Shown: piece by piece, positions 1 through 7,829 of the stretch
How the letters are laid out: every line of letters begins with the position of its first letter
Numbering within the stretch: the first letter of the stretch is position 1
Assembly (NCBI GenBank): GCA_002702065.1
Contig: NZXX01000013.1
Location: forward strand, 124,001 to 188,000
Length of the DNA: 64,000 nt
From: Anaerolineaceae bacterium
Lineage (GTDB): Bacteria; Chloroflexota; Anaerolineae; Aggregatilineales; Phototrophicaceae
Direction: 5' to 3'
The notes under the pieces: generated by a model
Seen by the model: only the letters and a program-made list of their open reading frames with translations
Databases searched by the model: none
Told to the model about the DNA's origin: nothing
Made by a program: the position numbers and the translations under genes

Positions 1-778
1 CCTCGTAGTGCAAGTCATCCAACTGGCCATCCTCGACAAAATCGTCCCAGAAATCCTGCAAAAAGTCCCACCATGCCCCGCGCAGCCACGCCGGTTTCAC
101 CGTGACCTGCTCATGGTCGGTGATCAGGCTCAGGTTGCCATAATCCAGCGCATCCGCATCGATGCCTTCCGCGCCAAAAAACAGCCCGCGCATACCGTCG
201 TCGGTACGGAACTGATTAAATGTGGTGCCCTGGCGCGCCGGGCCGACATTGCCAAAGCGGTCCAGCCGCACCCCGCCCGCCGGATTCATCAGCGAGCCGA
301 CCAGCGTCAGGTTGACCGGTTGGTCAGATGTGTTGGTCACATGGTAGGTCAGGATGGCGCAGGGGATACCGGAATCTTCAGGGTTCAGCGGAATGAGGGG
401 GGTAAACGCCTCCAGTTGAATGCTGACTGGCAGATTCGGGTCCGTCAGGTTCACCCACGCAAAGGGGTATTCGCCCTGGAACGACACCTGCGAACAGCGG
501 GCCAGCCCGGCGTTACTGGCCGGATGATAACCATGCGACAGCGCGTGCGGCGGTTGCAGCGGTCCTTCGAGCACACGTGCGACTGGCGGCTGATCTTTGA
601 CCTGCGTGCGAATGGCGAAGAAGGTATTGGGCAAATCCAGACCCTTGGCTGGCTGATTGAAAATTTCCCAGTCGCGCAGGTTGCCGCGATTGCCCAGCGA
701 CACATTCCCCGTACCGACCCCGCCCAGCGGAAACGCCACGGCTGTATGAGAAGCATCAAAAGAACGTAGCTGACCCAT
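1..778 (-). CDS. GH116 (GBA2-type) beta-glucosidase/glucosylceramidase, N-terminal part, runs off the window
   Basis: Reading the minus strand from an ATG at 778 gives an uninterrupted frame to base 1 (259 codons), so the gene continues outside the window. The N-terminus shows AFPLGGVGTGNVSLG followed by RGNLRDWEIFNQPAKG, the signature start of the GH116 N-terminal beta-sandwich domain (non-lysosomal glucosylceramidase/beta-glucosidase family). Family members hydrolyse beta-glucosides or xylosides. The catalytic (alpha/alpha)6 domain lies beyond the window, so activity cannot be checked. No signal peptide is visible, suggesting a cytoplasmic enzyme. An AAGGAG ribosome site (784-789) sits 5 nt before the ATG. 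It diverges from the 1019-4599 sugar operon, with which it probably shares a degradation role (inference). Confidence 0.85.
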   Translation of the reverse strand, partial: MGQLRSFDASHTAVAFPLGGVGTGNVSLGNRGNLRDWEIFNQPAKGLDLPNTFFAIRTQVKDQPPVARVLEGPLQPPHALSHGYHPASNAGLARCSQVSFQGEYPFAWVNLTDPNLPVSIQLEAFTPLIPLNPEDSGIPCAILTYHVTNTSDQPVNLTLVGSLMNPAGGVRLDRFGNVGPARQGTTFNQFRTDDGMRGLFFGAEGIDADALDYGNLSLITDHEQVTVKPAWLRGAWWDFLQDFWDDFVEDGQLDDLHYE

Positions 779-880
779 CCGTGCTCCTTAAACTGACTCT
801 TGCAAATAAACGTTATCGACCGGGGATTTTAGCGCATGATTCGCCGAAACGGTGCAGGCTGTATGCTGGCTGGCCCCAGA

Positions 881-909
881 TTGGCGATTCCGGGCGGGTT
901 GGATACAAT
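881..909 (+). promoter_or_regulatory. Probable sigma70-type promoter for the 1019-4599 operon
   Basis: TTGGCG (881-886) and TACAAT (904-909) are separated by 17 bp in the gap between the divergent GH116 gene and the plus-strand operon. The -10 matches 5 of 6 and the -35 4 of 6 consensus bases. The start codon lies 109 nt downstream, leaving a long leader. No operator was identified in the 779-1018 gap. Confidence 0.45.
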
Positions 910-1018
910 CGCCGCCGGTTATCCGCAGCAAAAAGAGGCTATTCGCGGGGTGCGTGAAGTCATCCAGCACGCGCACGGCCAGCAAAAAATTTGATGAGGG
1001 TCATGAGAGAGGAAACAC

Positions 1019-2545
1019 GTGTCGCAAACTGTTGAAAAATGGGATTATTTCGAATATGCCGCCGCCGCCCAGACAACTGGCAATCCGTTTATTGATGTTC
1101 GCTTTGAAGCAGAATTTACGTATGAACACCGGGTCGTTCGGGTCCGGGGGTTTTATGATGGCGACGACACCTTCCGCGTGCGCTTTATGCCGGACACCGA
1201 AGGAACATGGCGCTACCGGACCTATAGCAATGTCGATGGGCTGGATGGGCTGGATGGGACATTTGCCTGTGTGCCGCCAACCGGCGACAATCACGGCCCG
1301 GTGCGGGTGGTCGACCCATACCATTTTGCTTATGAAGATGGCACTCCCTATCACCCGGTTGGCACCACCTGCTATGTGTGGAATCATCAGGGCGACACGC
1401 TCGAAGCCCAGACCATCGCCACGCTGAAAGACGCGCCGTTTAACAAAATGCGGATGTGTGTCTTCCCCAAGCGTTACGTCTTCAACAAGAACGAACCACC
1501 CTGCTATCCGTTTGAGGGGGAAGTTACCCGCGAGTGGGATGACTCGCTGCTCGATAATTACAAGACGCAGGCCCCGCCGGAATTCTGGGATTTCACGCGC
1601 TTCAACCCGGCGTTCTTCCGCAAACTGGAAAAACACATTCTGGATTTGCAGGCGCTGGGCATCGAGGCCGACCTGATCATTTTCCACCCGTATGATTTTG
1701 GCGCGTGGGGTTTCGACCGGATGCCGCCGGGCGTGAACGAACGGTATCTGGAATATCTGACGGCGCGGTTGTCTGCCCTGCGCAATGTATGGTGGTCGTT
1801 CGCCAATGAGTATGACCTGATGCTCGACCTGGATATGAACGACTGGGACCGCTACTTCAAGATCGTCCAGTCTAACGATCCCTACGATCATCTGCGTTCG
1901 ATCCACAACTGCCGTGGCTTTTATGACCATACCAAGCCCTGGGTGACGCATTGCAGCGTTCAGCACTATGACATGCTTCAGATGCCGACATGGCTGAAGC
2001 AGTATAACAAGCCGGTGGTCGTGGATGAATGTGGCTATGAAGGCGACATCAGCCGGGCATGGGGTTCGCTGTCGGCGGAATCATTGCTGGAATGTTTCTG
2101 GCTGGGGTTCGCGGCGGGCGGTTATGTCGGCCATGGCGAAACCTACTGGAACGAGGACGAAACGCTGTGGTGGGCCAAAGGCGGCACACTCAGCGGTGAC
2201 AGCCCGGCTCGCATCGCGTTCCTGCGGCAGATTGTCGAGGCGATCCCGGCACCGGGCCTGTCGCCGTTTGCCAGCGACAAGGACCTGCGCGGCATCATTC
2301 CCGAAGGGGCTTACAAGGGTATGGCCGCCGGGCACCGGGGCGAGGATTATTATTTGCTGTATCTGGCCCGCAACCAGCCGCGTTTCCGTGTGTTCGACCT
2401 GCCAGCCAACAACCGCTATCACATCGACCTGATCGACACCTGGAACATGACGGTTGACCGGTTGGCGGATGACGTCAGCGGGCGTGTTGAGGTGGAACTG
2501 CCCCGGCGCAATTATCTGGCGCTGCGGGTGATACGCCAATCGTAA
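1019..2545 (+). CDS. DUF5060/DUF4038/DUF5605-type glycoside hydrolase
   Basis: This 508-residue protein has three parts: an N-terminal beta-sandwich of DUF5060 type (about 1-95, with FEAEFTYEHR and FRVRFMPDTEGTWRYR), a TIM-barrel glycosidase region (about 100-400) and a C-terminal beta domain (about 420-508). The barrel carries WSFANEYD, with Glu264 as candidate acid/base, and VVVDECGYEGD, with Glu337 as candidate nucleophile. That layout is typical of clan GH-A retaining glycosidases. No signal peptide is seen, so it probably acts in the cytoplasm on imported oligosaccharide. The start is GTG at 1019 behind GAGAGG. It is the first gene of an operon with an SDR and an enolase-superfamily enzyme; the exact substrate cannot be told. 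Confidence 0.8.
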   Translation: MSQTVEKWDYFEYAAAAQTTGNPFIDVRFEAEFTYEHRVVRVRGFYDGDDTFRVRFMPDTEGTWRYRTYSNVDGLDGLDGTFACVPPTGDNHGPVRVVDPYHFAYEDGTPYHPVGTTCYVWNHQGDTLEAQTIATLKDAPFNKMRMCVFPKRYVFNKNEPPCYPFEGEVTREWDDSLLDNYKTQAPPEFWDFTRFNPAFFRKLEKHILDLQALGIEADLIIFHPYDFGAWGFDRMPPGVNERYLEYLTARLSALRNVWWSFANEYDLMLDLDMNDWDRYFKIVQSNDPYDHLRSIHNCRGFYDHTKPWVTHCSVQHYDMLQMPTWLKQYNKPVVVDECGYEGDISRAWGSLSAESLLECFWLGFAAGGYVGHGETYWNEDETLWWAKGGTLSGDSPARIAFLRQIVEAIPAPGLSPFASDKDLRGIIPEGAYKGMAAGHRGEDYYLLYLARNQPRFRVFDLPANNRYHIDLIDTWNMTVDRLADDVSGRVEVELPRRNYLALRVIRQS

Positions 2546-2557
2546 AGGAAACCCACA

Positions 2558-3343
2558 ATGACAGACAGACTGGCGGGCAAAGTCGCCCTGGTCACGGGCG
2601 CAGGCGGCGGAATCGGGCGTGGCATCGCCCAGCGGTTCGCACGGGAAGGCGCAGCGGTCGGCGTATTGGACAGGCTGGCAGACGGAGTCGAGGCCACCGT
2701 ACGGGCCATTCAGGATGCGGGAGGCAAAGCGGCGGCGCTGGTGTGCGATCTGCGTGAGCCGGAGCAGGTACAGGCGGCGGTGAACCAGCTGCGCACGACC
2801 TTCGGCCCTGTCAACGTCGTCGTCAACAACGCAGCCGTCATGCCGTCCGGCAAACTGCACGAAGTATCACTGGCGGACTGGGACCGGGTCTTCGATGTCA
2901 ACGTGCGCGGTGCCTATCTGGTCTGCCGTGAAGTGATCCCGGACATGATCGCCCACGGCGGCGGCAGCATTATTCACATGGCGTCGGTCACGGGCGTCCT
3001 CGGCCTGCCGGGCATCGCGGCCTACAGTGCAACCAAAGGCGCGCTGATCGCCCTCACCCGGTCCATGTCGACCGACTACGCCGCGCAGGGTATCCGGGTC
3101 AACTCGGTTTCGCCGGGGACGATTGATTCACCCATGCTGCACGATTTTCTGGCGCAGCAGCGCGACCCGGCCATGCGCCGCGCCGAGTTTGACGCTATGC
3201 ACCCCATCGGGCGCGTCGGCACCATTGACGAAGTCGCCAGCGTGTTCGTCTTTCTGGCGTCGGATGAAGCCAGCTTCGTCACCGGGGCGAATTACACGGT
3301 GGATGGCGGCCTGAGCGTCAAAGGCGAACAACCCCAGGACTGA
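2558..3343 (+). CDS. SDR-family NAD(P)-dependent oxidoreductase
   Basis: This 261-residue classical short-chain dehydrogenase has a Rossmann cofactor motif TGAGGGIG near residue 14, NNAAV after strand 4, a catalytic Ser in HMASVTG, and Tyr156-x3-Lys160 (YSATK). The C-terminus ends in the usual SDR region (FLASDEASFVTG, VDGG). It starts 12 nt after the glycosidase stop, behind AAAGGAAA, so it is co-transcribed. In this setting it probably oxidises the sugar released by the glycosidase to the lactone or acid that feeds the next gene's enzyme. That pathway is an inference from gene order. Confidence 0.88.
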   Translation: MTDRLAGKVALVTGAGGGIGRGIAQRFAREGAAVGVLDRLADGVEATVRAIQDAGGKAAALVCDLREPEQVQAAVNQLRTTFGPVNVVVNNAAVMPSGKLHEVSLADWDRVFDVNVRGAYLVCREVIPDMIAHGGGSIIHMASVTGVLGLPGIAAYSATKGALIALTRSMSTDYAAQGIRVNSVSPGTIDSPMLHDFLAQQRDPAMRRAEFDAMHPIGRVGTIDEVASVFVFLASDEASFVTGANYTVDGGLSVKGEQPQD

Positions 3344-3393
3344 ACGATCATGACAAGAGCGCCCGGCAGACATCGGGGCAAATGGAGATAAGT

Positions 3394-4599
3394 ATGAAAA
3401 TCACGGCGATAGAGAGCCTGCGCTGGGCGGAATTTCCGCGCCTGATCGTGGTGCGCGTGCATACGGATAATGGACTGATCGGGCTGGGCGAATCCATCGA
3501 CAAGATTCCCGGTACGCTCGGTGCGCTGCATGGCACGATTGCGCCGCTGATGCTGGGCCAGGACCCGCTGGATATTGAGGGTCTGTGGCGGTTCGTGATG
3601 GACAACATCATGTATCACGGCTATGCCGGGGCCGAACTGCGGGCGCTGTCGGCGGTCGAAATCGCCCTGTGGGACATCATGGGCAAACACTACGGCGCAC
3701 CGCTGTATCATCTGCTGGGCGGCAAAACACGCAGCCGGGTGCCGACCTATAACACGTGCATCGGCTTCGGCCCTGTGCAGGATTACCAGCAGTGGCACGA
3801 CGACGCGGGTGAACTGGCCCGCAGCCTGCTGGCCGATGGTATCCGCGCCATGAAAATCTGGCCATTTGACGAATTCAGCGAAGGCAGCTTCGGCCAGTAC
3901 ATCAGCCTGGACCAGATCGAGCGCGGCCTGAAACCCATCCGCCAGATCCGTGACGCGGTGGGTACCAGCATGGAGATCGGCATTGAGTGTCATTTCCGCT
4001 GGAACCGCGCCAGCATTGAACGCATCGCCCGTGCGCTGGAACCGTACAATATCCTCTTTCTGGAAGACGTGATGGCCGCGGTCTACCCGGATGAGATCAA
4101 GGCGTTTTCGCAGCGGACGTCGATTCCGGTGGTGGGCTCCGAACTGCTGATGACGCGCTGGCAGTACCGGGAATGGCTGGAGAAACACGTCTCGCAGATT
4201 CTGATGACAGACCCGGTGTGGAACGGCGGTATCGGCGAGACACGGCGCATCGCCAACCTGGCGGAGACATACAATATCCCACTGGTGCTGCACAACATCG
4301 GCGGGCCGATCTGCCACGCGGCAGCCATGCACCTCGGCGCGCATATCCCGAATCTGTTCATGGTGGAATCCGTGCGGGCCTATTACAAGACCTATTTCCC
4401 TACCATGGGCAGCCTGCATCCGGCAGTCAGGGTCGAAGATGGGCATCTGGCGATTCCCGAAGGCCCCGGCCTGGGCGTGGAACTCAACGCCGACATGCTC
4501 CAGCGCGACGACCTGAGCCGCCAGATTTCGGAAGGGGATGGGCTGGCACAGGGACGCCGCGCCATGGGCGATCATTGGGCGGTTGAAAACATCCGCTGA
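3394..4599 (+). CDS. Mandelate racemase/muconate lactonizing enzyme-family (enolase superfamily) sugar-acid dehydratase
   Basis: This is a 401-residue enolase-superfamily enzyme. The capping domain is at the N-terminus (RVHTDNGLIGLGES) and the barrel carries three acidic metal ligands, Glu198 (IGIECH), Glu224 (FLEDV) and Glu250 (VGSELL), spaced 26 residues apart. Lys154 (AMKIW) and the Asp273/His300 pair (MTDPVWNGG, LVLHNIGGP) are candidate general acid/base residues. These fit acid-sugar dehydratases of the mandelate racemase subgroup. The first metal ligand being Glu rather than the more usual Asp is notable. ATG 3394 was chosen because GGAG at 3384-3387 is well placed for it, whereas ATG 3382 has no site. 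Substrate unknown, probably an aldonate. Confidence 0.85.
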   Translation: MKITAIESLRWAEFPRLIVVRVHTDNGLIGLGESIDKIPGTLGALHGTIAPLMLGQDPLDIEGLWRFVMDNIMYHGYAGAELRALSAVEIALWDIMGKHYGAPLYHLLGGKTRSRVPTYNTCIGFGPVQDYQQWHDDAGELARSLLADGIRAMKIWPFDEFSEGSFGQYISLDQIERGLKPIRQIRDAVGTSMEIGIECHFRWNRASIERIARALEPYNILFLEDVMAAVYPDEIKAFSQRTSIPVVGSELLMTRWQYREWLEKHVSQILMTDPVWNGGIGETRRIANLAETYNIPLVLHNIGGPICHAAAMHLGAHIPNLFMVESVRAYYKTYFPTMGSLHPAVRVEDGHLAIPEGPGLGVELNADMLQRDDLSRQISEGDGLAQGRRAMGDHWAVENIR

Positions 4600-4623
4600 A
4601 ACAGCGTCGAACAGGCCCAACCC

Positions 4624-5394
4624 ATGAATAACCCGATCCCGTTGCCGCCGTCACTTCAAGTCGGTCAATGGCAGCCGGTTGACCAGGGGTTGTCTGGCGC
4701 TGTTGTGCTGCGGGGCAACCTTCAGGGTCAGGCATGTTATCTCAAGATCACGCCACACACACATCGGATGCCGGTGCGGGCAGAACATGAACGCCTGCGC
4801 TGGTTACAGGGGCGCGTTCCGGTGCCACCAGTGATCCTGTACATGGAAGATCAAACGCACCAGTTTCTGGTTACAGCCGCCATAACCGGCGTCGAAGCGA
4901 TGGCCTATGAAGCAGAGCCACACGTACGCATCCGGCAATTGGCACGGGCCATACGCCAGCTTCATGACCTGCCCGTTGCGAACTGCCCTTTCCGTTGGAC
5001 GATTGACGAACAGATCGCCTTTGCCCGGAAAACCGTCGAGATGCAGGCGGTGAACGTTGACCTGTTGGACGACGAATTTCGACACCGCACCCCGGATGAT
5101 CTGTTGCAGGAGCTTATTGCGCTGCGACCCGGTTATTGGGACCCGGTCGTCGTGCATGGCGACGCCTATAGTGAGAATATCCTTCTGGAGCCAGCTACCG
5201 GGCGAGTCGCGGCGTTTCTGGATGTCGGCCACAGCGGCGTGGCGGATCGCTATACCGATTTCGCCATGATCCACGACGACCTGATCAGCACCTATGGCGA
5301 ACCCGGCTGGCAGGCATTTCTGCATGAATACGGGCACACCGGCCCAGACCCGCAGCGGCTGCGGTTTTATCGCCTGTTTAACGAGTTTCTGTAA
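4624..5394 (+). CDS. APH-family aminoglycoside/small-molecule phosphotransferase
   Basis: This 256-residue protein-kinase-like phosphotransferase has a Brenner motif HGDAYSEN (His178, Asp180, Asn185), which supplies the catalytic base and metal-binding Asn, and a metal-binding Asp200 in LDVGHSGVADRYTD. These match APH(3')/choline-kinase-like enzymes that phosphorylate a hydroxyl of a small molecule. The gene lies 24 nt after the dehydratase and may be read with the sugar operon, so a sugar or other metabolite is as likely a substrate as an antibiotic. The 3' end faces the converging kinase operon at 5440, leaving only 45 nt between the stops. Confidence 0.75.
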   Translation: MNNPIPLPPSLQVGQWQPVDQGLSGAVVLRGNLQGQACYLKITPHTHRMPVRAEHERLRWLQGRVPVPPVILYMEDQTHQFLVTAAITGVEAMAYEAEPHVRIRQLARAIRQLHDLPVANCPFRWTIDEQIAFARKTVEMQAVNVDLLDDEFRHRTPDDLLQELIALRPGYWDPVVVHGDAYSENILLEPATGRVAAFLDVGHSGVADRYTDFAMIHDDLISTYGEPGWQAFLHEYGHTGPDPQRLRFYRLFNEFL

Positions 5395-5439
5395 CGGGAC
5401 AAACGCCGGTCAACCAGCCATCTCCCCATGTCCAGTTGA

Positions 5440-7368
5440 TCAGCTTGTATCCCCTGTTGGGATCAAAGGCAGCACAATGGTAAACGTCGTCCCGACCCCC
5501 ACCGTGCTATCAAACGTTATGACACCCTGATGGGCATCCACAGCCTGCTTGATGAGCGACAGCCCCAGCCCCGTACCGGCAATATCGCCCACGTTGTGCG
5601 CCCGGTGAAAGACTTCAAACAGATACTTCTGGTCCTCTTCAGGGATACCGATGCCGCGATCCTCAACCGAGAGCGTCATCTGCGCCTCGGAGCAGTGCAA
5701 CACGATGTCAATCAACCCGCCGTCTGGCGAATACTTGATTGCGTTCGACAGCAAATTGGTCAGCGCCTGTCGCATCAGTTTTGGGTCCACCCATACCGCG
5801 TCGCAGGCATGATTGGTCACAAAATTAAAGGTATGGCTGGCGGTGGTCAACTGCACCTCTTGCAGCAGTTCCCGGCAAAAATGCTCAAAGTCGACACTCT
5901 CCGGCGCAAACTCGATGCCAATGGTTTCGGCCCTGCCGATGCCCAGCACCGTATCGACCAGCGCATTCAACTGGAAAATCTTGGCTTGAATCTGTGTCAG
6001 GTGTTCACTGCGCTGGACCGCCTCCATGCGCGCCTCATACCGCAGCAGCATATCCGCCGACCCCAGAATAACCGCCAACGGTGTGCGAAACTCGTGCGAA
6101 ACCATCGAGACAAACCGTGACTTTAACTCGTTCAGCTCCCGTTCCCGTTCCAGCGCCCGGCGCAGCTCTTGCTCGACCCGTTTGCGCTCGGTGACATCAC
6201 GCACGCTGCACACAATACCGCTCAAACGGCGGTGCTCAATAATCGGCGCCATAGCGACATCCGCCTCGAACACCGTACCGTCATTGCGGACCCCGGCAAT
6301 CTCGACGCGCGCACGATCATGGGTGGTCACAATGCCTTGCAGCACTTCCAGCAGCATCCCGGTCGAATCAGCCTGCGAGAGTGTCAGCAAATTGTGGCCC
6401 ACAATATAACTGGTGGAATAGCCAAAATGCTCTGTAAAAGCGGGGTTCACCTGCTGGATATTGCCATCGACGTTCGCCAGAATGATGGCGTCACTGCTGT
6501 TATCCAGAATCGCTTCGACACGTTCTTTCTCCTGCTGTAATTCGGCAGTGCGTTCCATCACCCGCCGTTCCAGTTCGAATGTGTGCCGCCGCAGCGCTTC
6601 CTCGGCCTGCTTGCGCTCGCGTATGTCGCGGGCAATGGCGGATAAGAACTCTGTGGCGCCATCCGGCGCACGGTGCGCGATAATCACCAGAGACACCGGA
6701 ATCTCCTGCCCGGCCTGGGTCAGCAGCGCCATTTCACCGCTCCAGATGCCATCGCGCTGTACCATCGGGAAAATATCCTGAATGATGGCCCGGCGCGATG
6801 TTACCGGGAGCGCATCTGTCACCGGAAAGCCGATGACGTCCTCCGTGTCCTCAAAACCCAGCATGGCCCGGCCTGCCCGGTTCAGGTAGAACAGCTGGCC
6901 TTGTATATCCATAACACTGATAAAATCGGTGGTGGCTTCGATAATCGTATTCAGCCGGTTCTGGGTGGCTTCGGCCTGCCGTTGAGCCTCGCGAATGCGC
7001 TTCTGTTCCAGCGCATGTTCAACCGCAGACCCCAGACGTGTCAGCCGGTCTTTGAGCAGGTAATCTGTCGCGCCCTGTTTGATGCACTCGACAGCTTGCT
7101 CCTCGCCGATGCTCCCGGTCACCACGATAAATGGGATGTCCAGCCGGCTCTCGTTCAGCACAGCCAGCGCGCGCGGTGCATCAAACTGCGGCAGGGTGTA
7201 ATCCGCCAGAATGATGTCCAGATCGTCACTAAGCTCTGCCCGATAAGCCTCTTCCGTATCGACAAGCTGCCAGTCCGGGTCAAAACCAGACCGTCGCAGT
7301 TCATGTAACGTCAACTCAGCATCACCCGGTCGGTCTTCAAGTAGTAGCAATCGCAGCGATGTTGCCAT
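5440..7368 (-). CDS. Hybrid sensor kinase: REC-PAS-PAS-HisKA-HATPase
   Basis: This 642-residue cytoplasmic protein begins with a receiver domain (about 6-125; acidic pair ED at 11-12, phospho-acceptor Asp56 in ILADYT). Two PAS sensor domains follow (about 135-250, then 275-395 after a coiled stretch), then a HisKA domain with His425 in SMVSHEFRTP and an ATPase domain with DRGIGIP and GTGLGLSL. The family senses signals through PAS and autophosphorylates on His. A receiver at the N-terminus suggests control by an upstream kinase. No membrane segment is seen. It lies 8 nt behind the single-domain response regulator and is the last gene of a three-gene operon. Confidence 0.92.
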   Translation of the reverse strand: MATSLRLLLLEDRPGDAELTLHELRRSGFDPDWQLVDTEEAYRAELSDDLDIILADYTLPQFDAPRALAVLNESRLDIPFIVVTGSIGEEQAVECIKQGATDYLLKDRLTRLGSAVEHALEQKRIREAQRQAEATQNRLNTIIEATTDFISVMDIQGQLFYLNRAGRAMLGFEDTEDVIGFPVTDALPVTSRRAIIQDIFPMVQRDGIWSGEMALLTQAGQEIPVSLVIIAHRAPDGATEFLSAIARDIRERKQAEEALRRHTFELERRVMERTAELQQEKERVEAILDNSSDAIILANVDGNIQQVNPAFTEHFGYSTSYIVGHNLLTLSQADSTGMLLEVLQGIVTTHDRARVEIAGVRNDGTVFEADVAMAPIIEHRRLSGIVCSVRDVTERKRVEQELRRALERERELNELKSRFVSMVSHEFRTPLAVILGSADMLLRYEARMEAVQRSEHLTQIQAKIFQLNALVDTVLGIGRAETIGIEFAPESVDFEHFCRELLQEVQLTTASHTFNFVTNHACDAVWVDPKLMRQALTNLLSNAIKYSPDGGLIDIVLHCSEAQMTLSVEDRGIGIPEEDQKYLFEVFHRAHNVGDIAGTGLGLSLIKQAVDAHQGVITFDSTVGVGTTFTIVLPLIPTGDTS

Positions 7369-7376
7369 TGGATTTC

Positions 7377-7829
7377 CTAGCTGGAAGGCTTCTCGCGAGG
7401 GAGCTGGTTCAGCAAAAGCCAGTACATCCCCAGATGCTGCATCGCCGCGGTAAACTGGTCAAAATCTACCGGCTTGGTGATATAGCTGTTGACACCCAGC
7501 TGGTAACTATCAACGATGTCGCGTTCTTCGCGTGATGAAGTCAGCACCACTACAGGCAGCATACGGGTGCGCGGGTTTGCCTTGATCTGCTGCAAAACTT
7601 CAAGACCATCAACTTTGGGTAACTTCAAGTCCAGCAAAATAAGCCTGGGAGGTTCCTCGATGGTACGGTGAGCAAAAGCGCCTTTGCAAAAAATAAAGTC
7701 GATCGCCTCTGCGCCATCGCGCGCGACATAGATGCGGTTAGAAAGTTTATATTTACTGAAGGCATGTAACGCCAGTTCGACGTCGTTCGGGTTATCCTCC
7801 ACCAGGAGGATTTCGACCTGTTCATCCAT
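7377..7829 (-). CDS. Rcp1-type single-domain response regulator
   Basis: This 150-residue CheY-like receiver has acidic residues ED at 11-12, phospho-acceptor Asp67 in LILLDLKLP, Thr/Ser in VVLTSS and Lys in ITKPVD. Its length and LLVEDNPNDVELAL resemble the Rcp1 family, partners of phytochrome-like kinases. Two in-frame ATGs exist: 7838 directly abuts GAAGGAG, while 7829 lies 9 nt from it, so 7829 is the better start. The 5' end overlaps the stop of the upstream membrane kinase by 8 nt, which implies translational coupling. With no output domain it probably relays phosphate between the two flanking kinases. Confidence 0.9.
   Translation of the reverse strand: MDEQVEILLVEDNPNDVELALHAFSKYKLSNRIYVARDGAEAIDFIFCKGAFAHRTIEEPPRLILLDLKLPKVDGLEVLQQIKANPRTRMLPVVVLTSSREERDIVDSYQLGVNSYITKPVDFDQFTAAMQHLGMYWLLLNQLPREKPSS

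Noticed and set aside
8..769. Plus-strand open frame of 253 codons
   Set aside because: It is the shadow of the GH116 gene, whose minus-strand product has clear family motifs.
4624..5394. Antibiotic resistance gene call for the APH-like kinase
   Set aside because: Only family motifs support it; the context is sugar metabolism, with no mobile element or resistance genes nearby.
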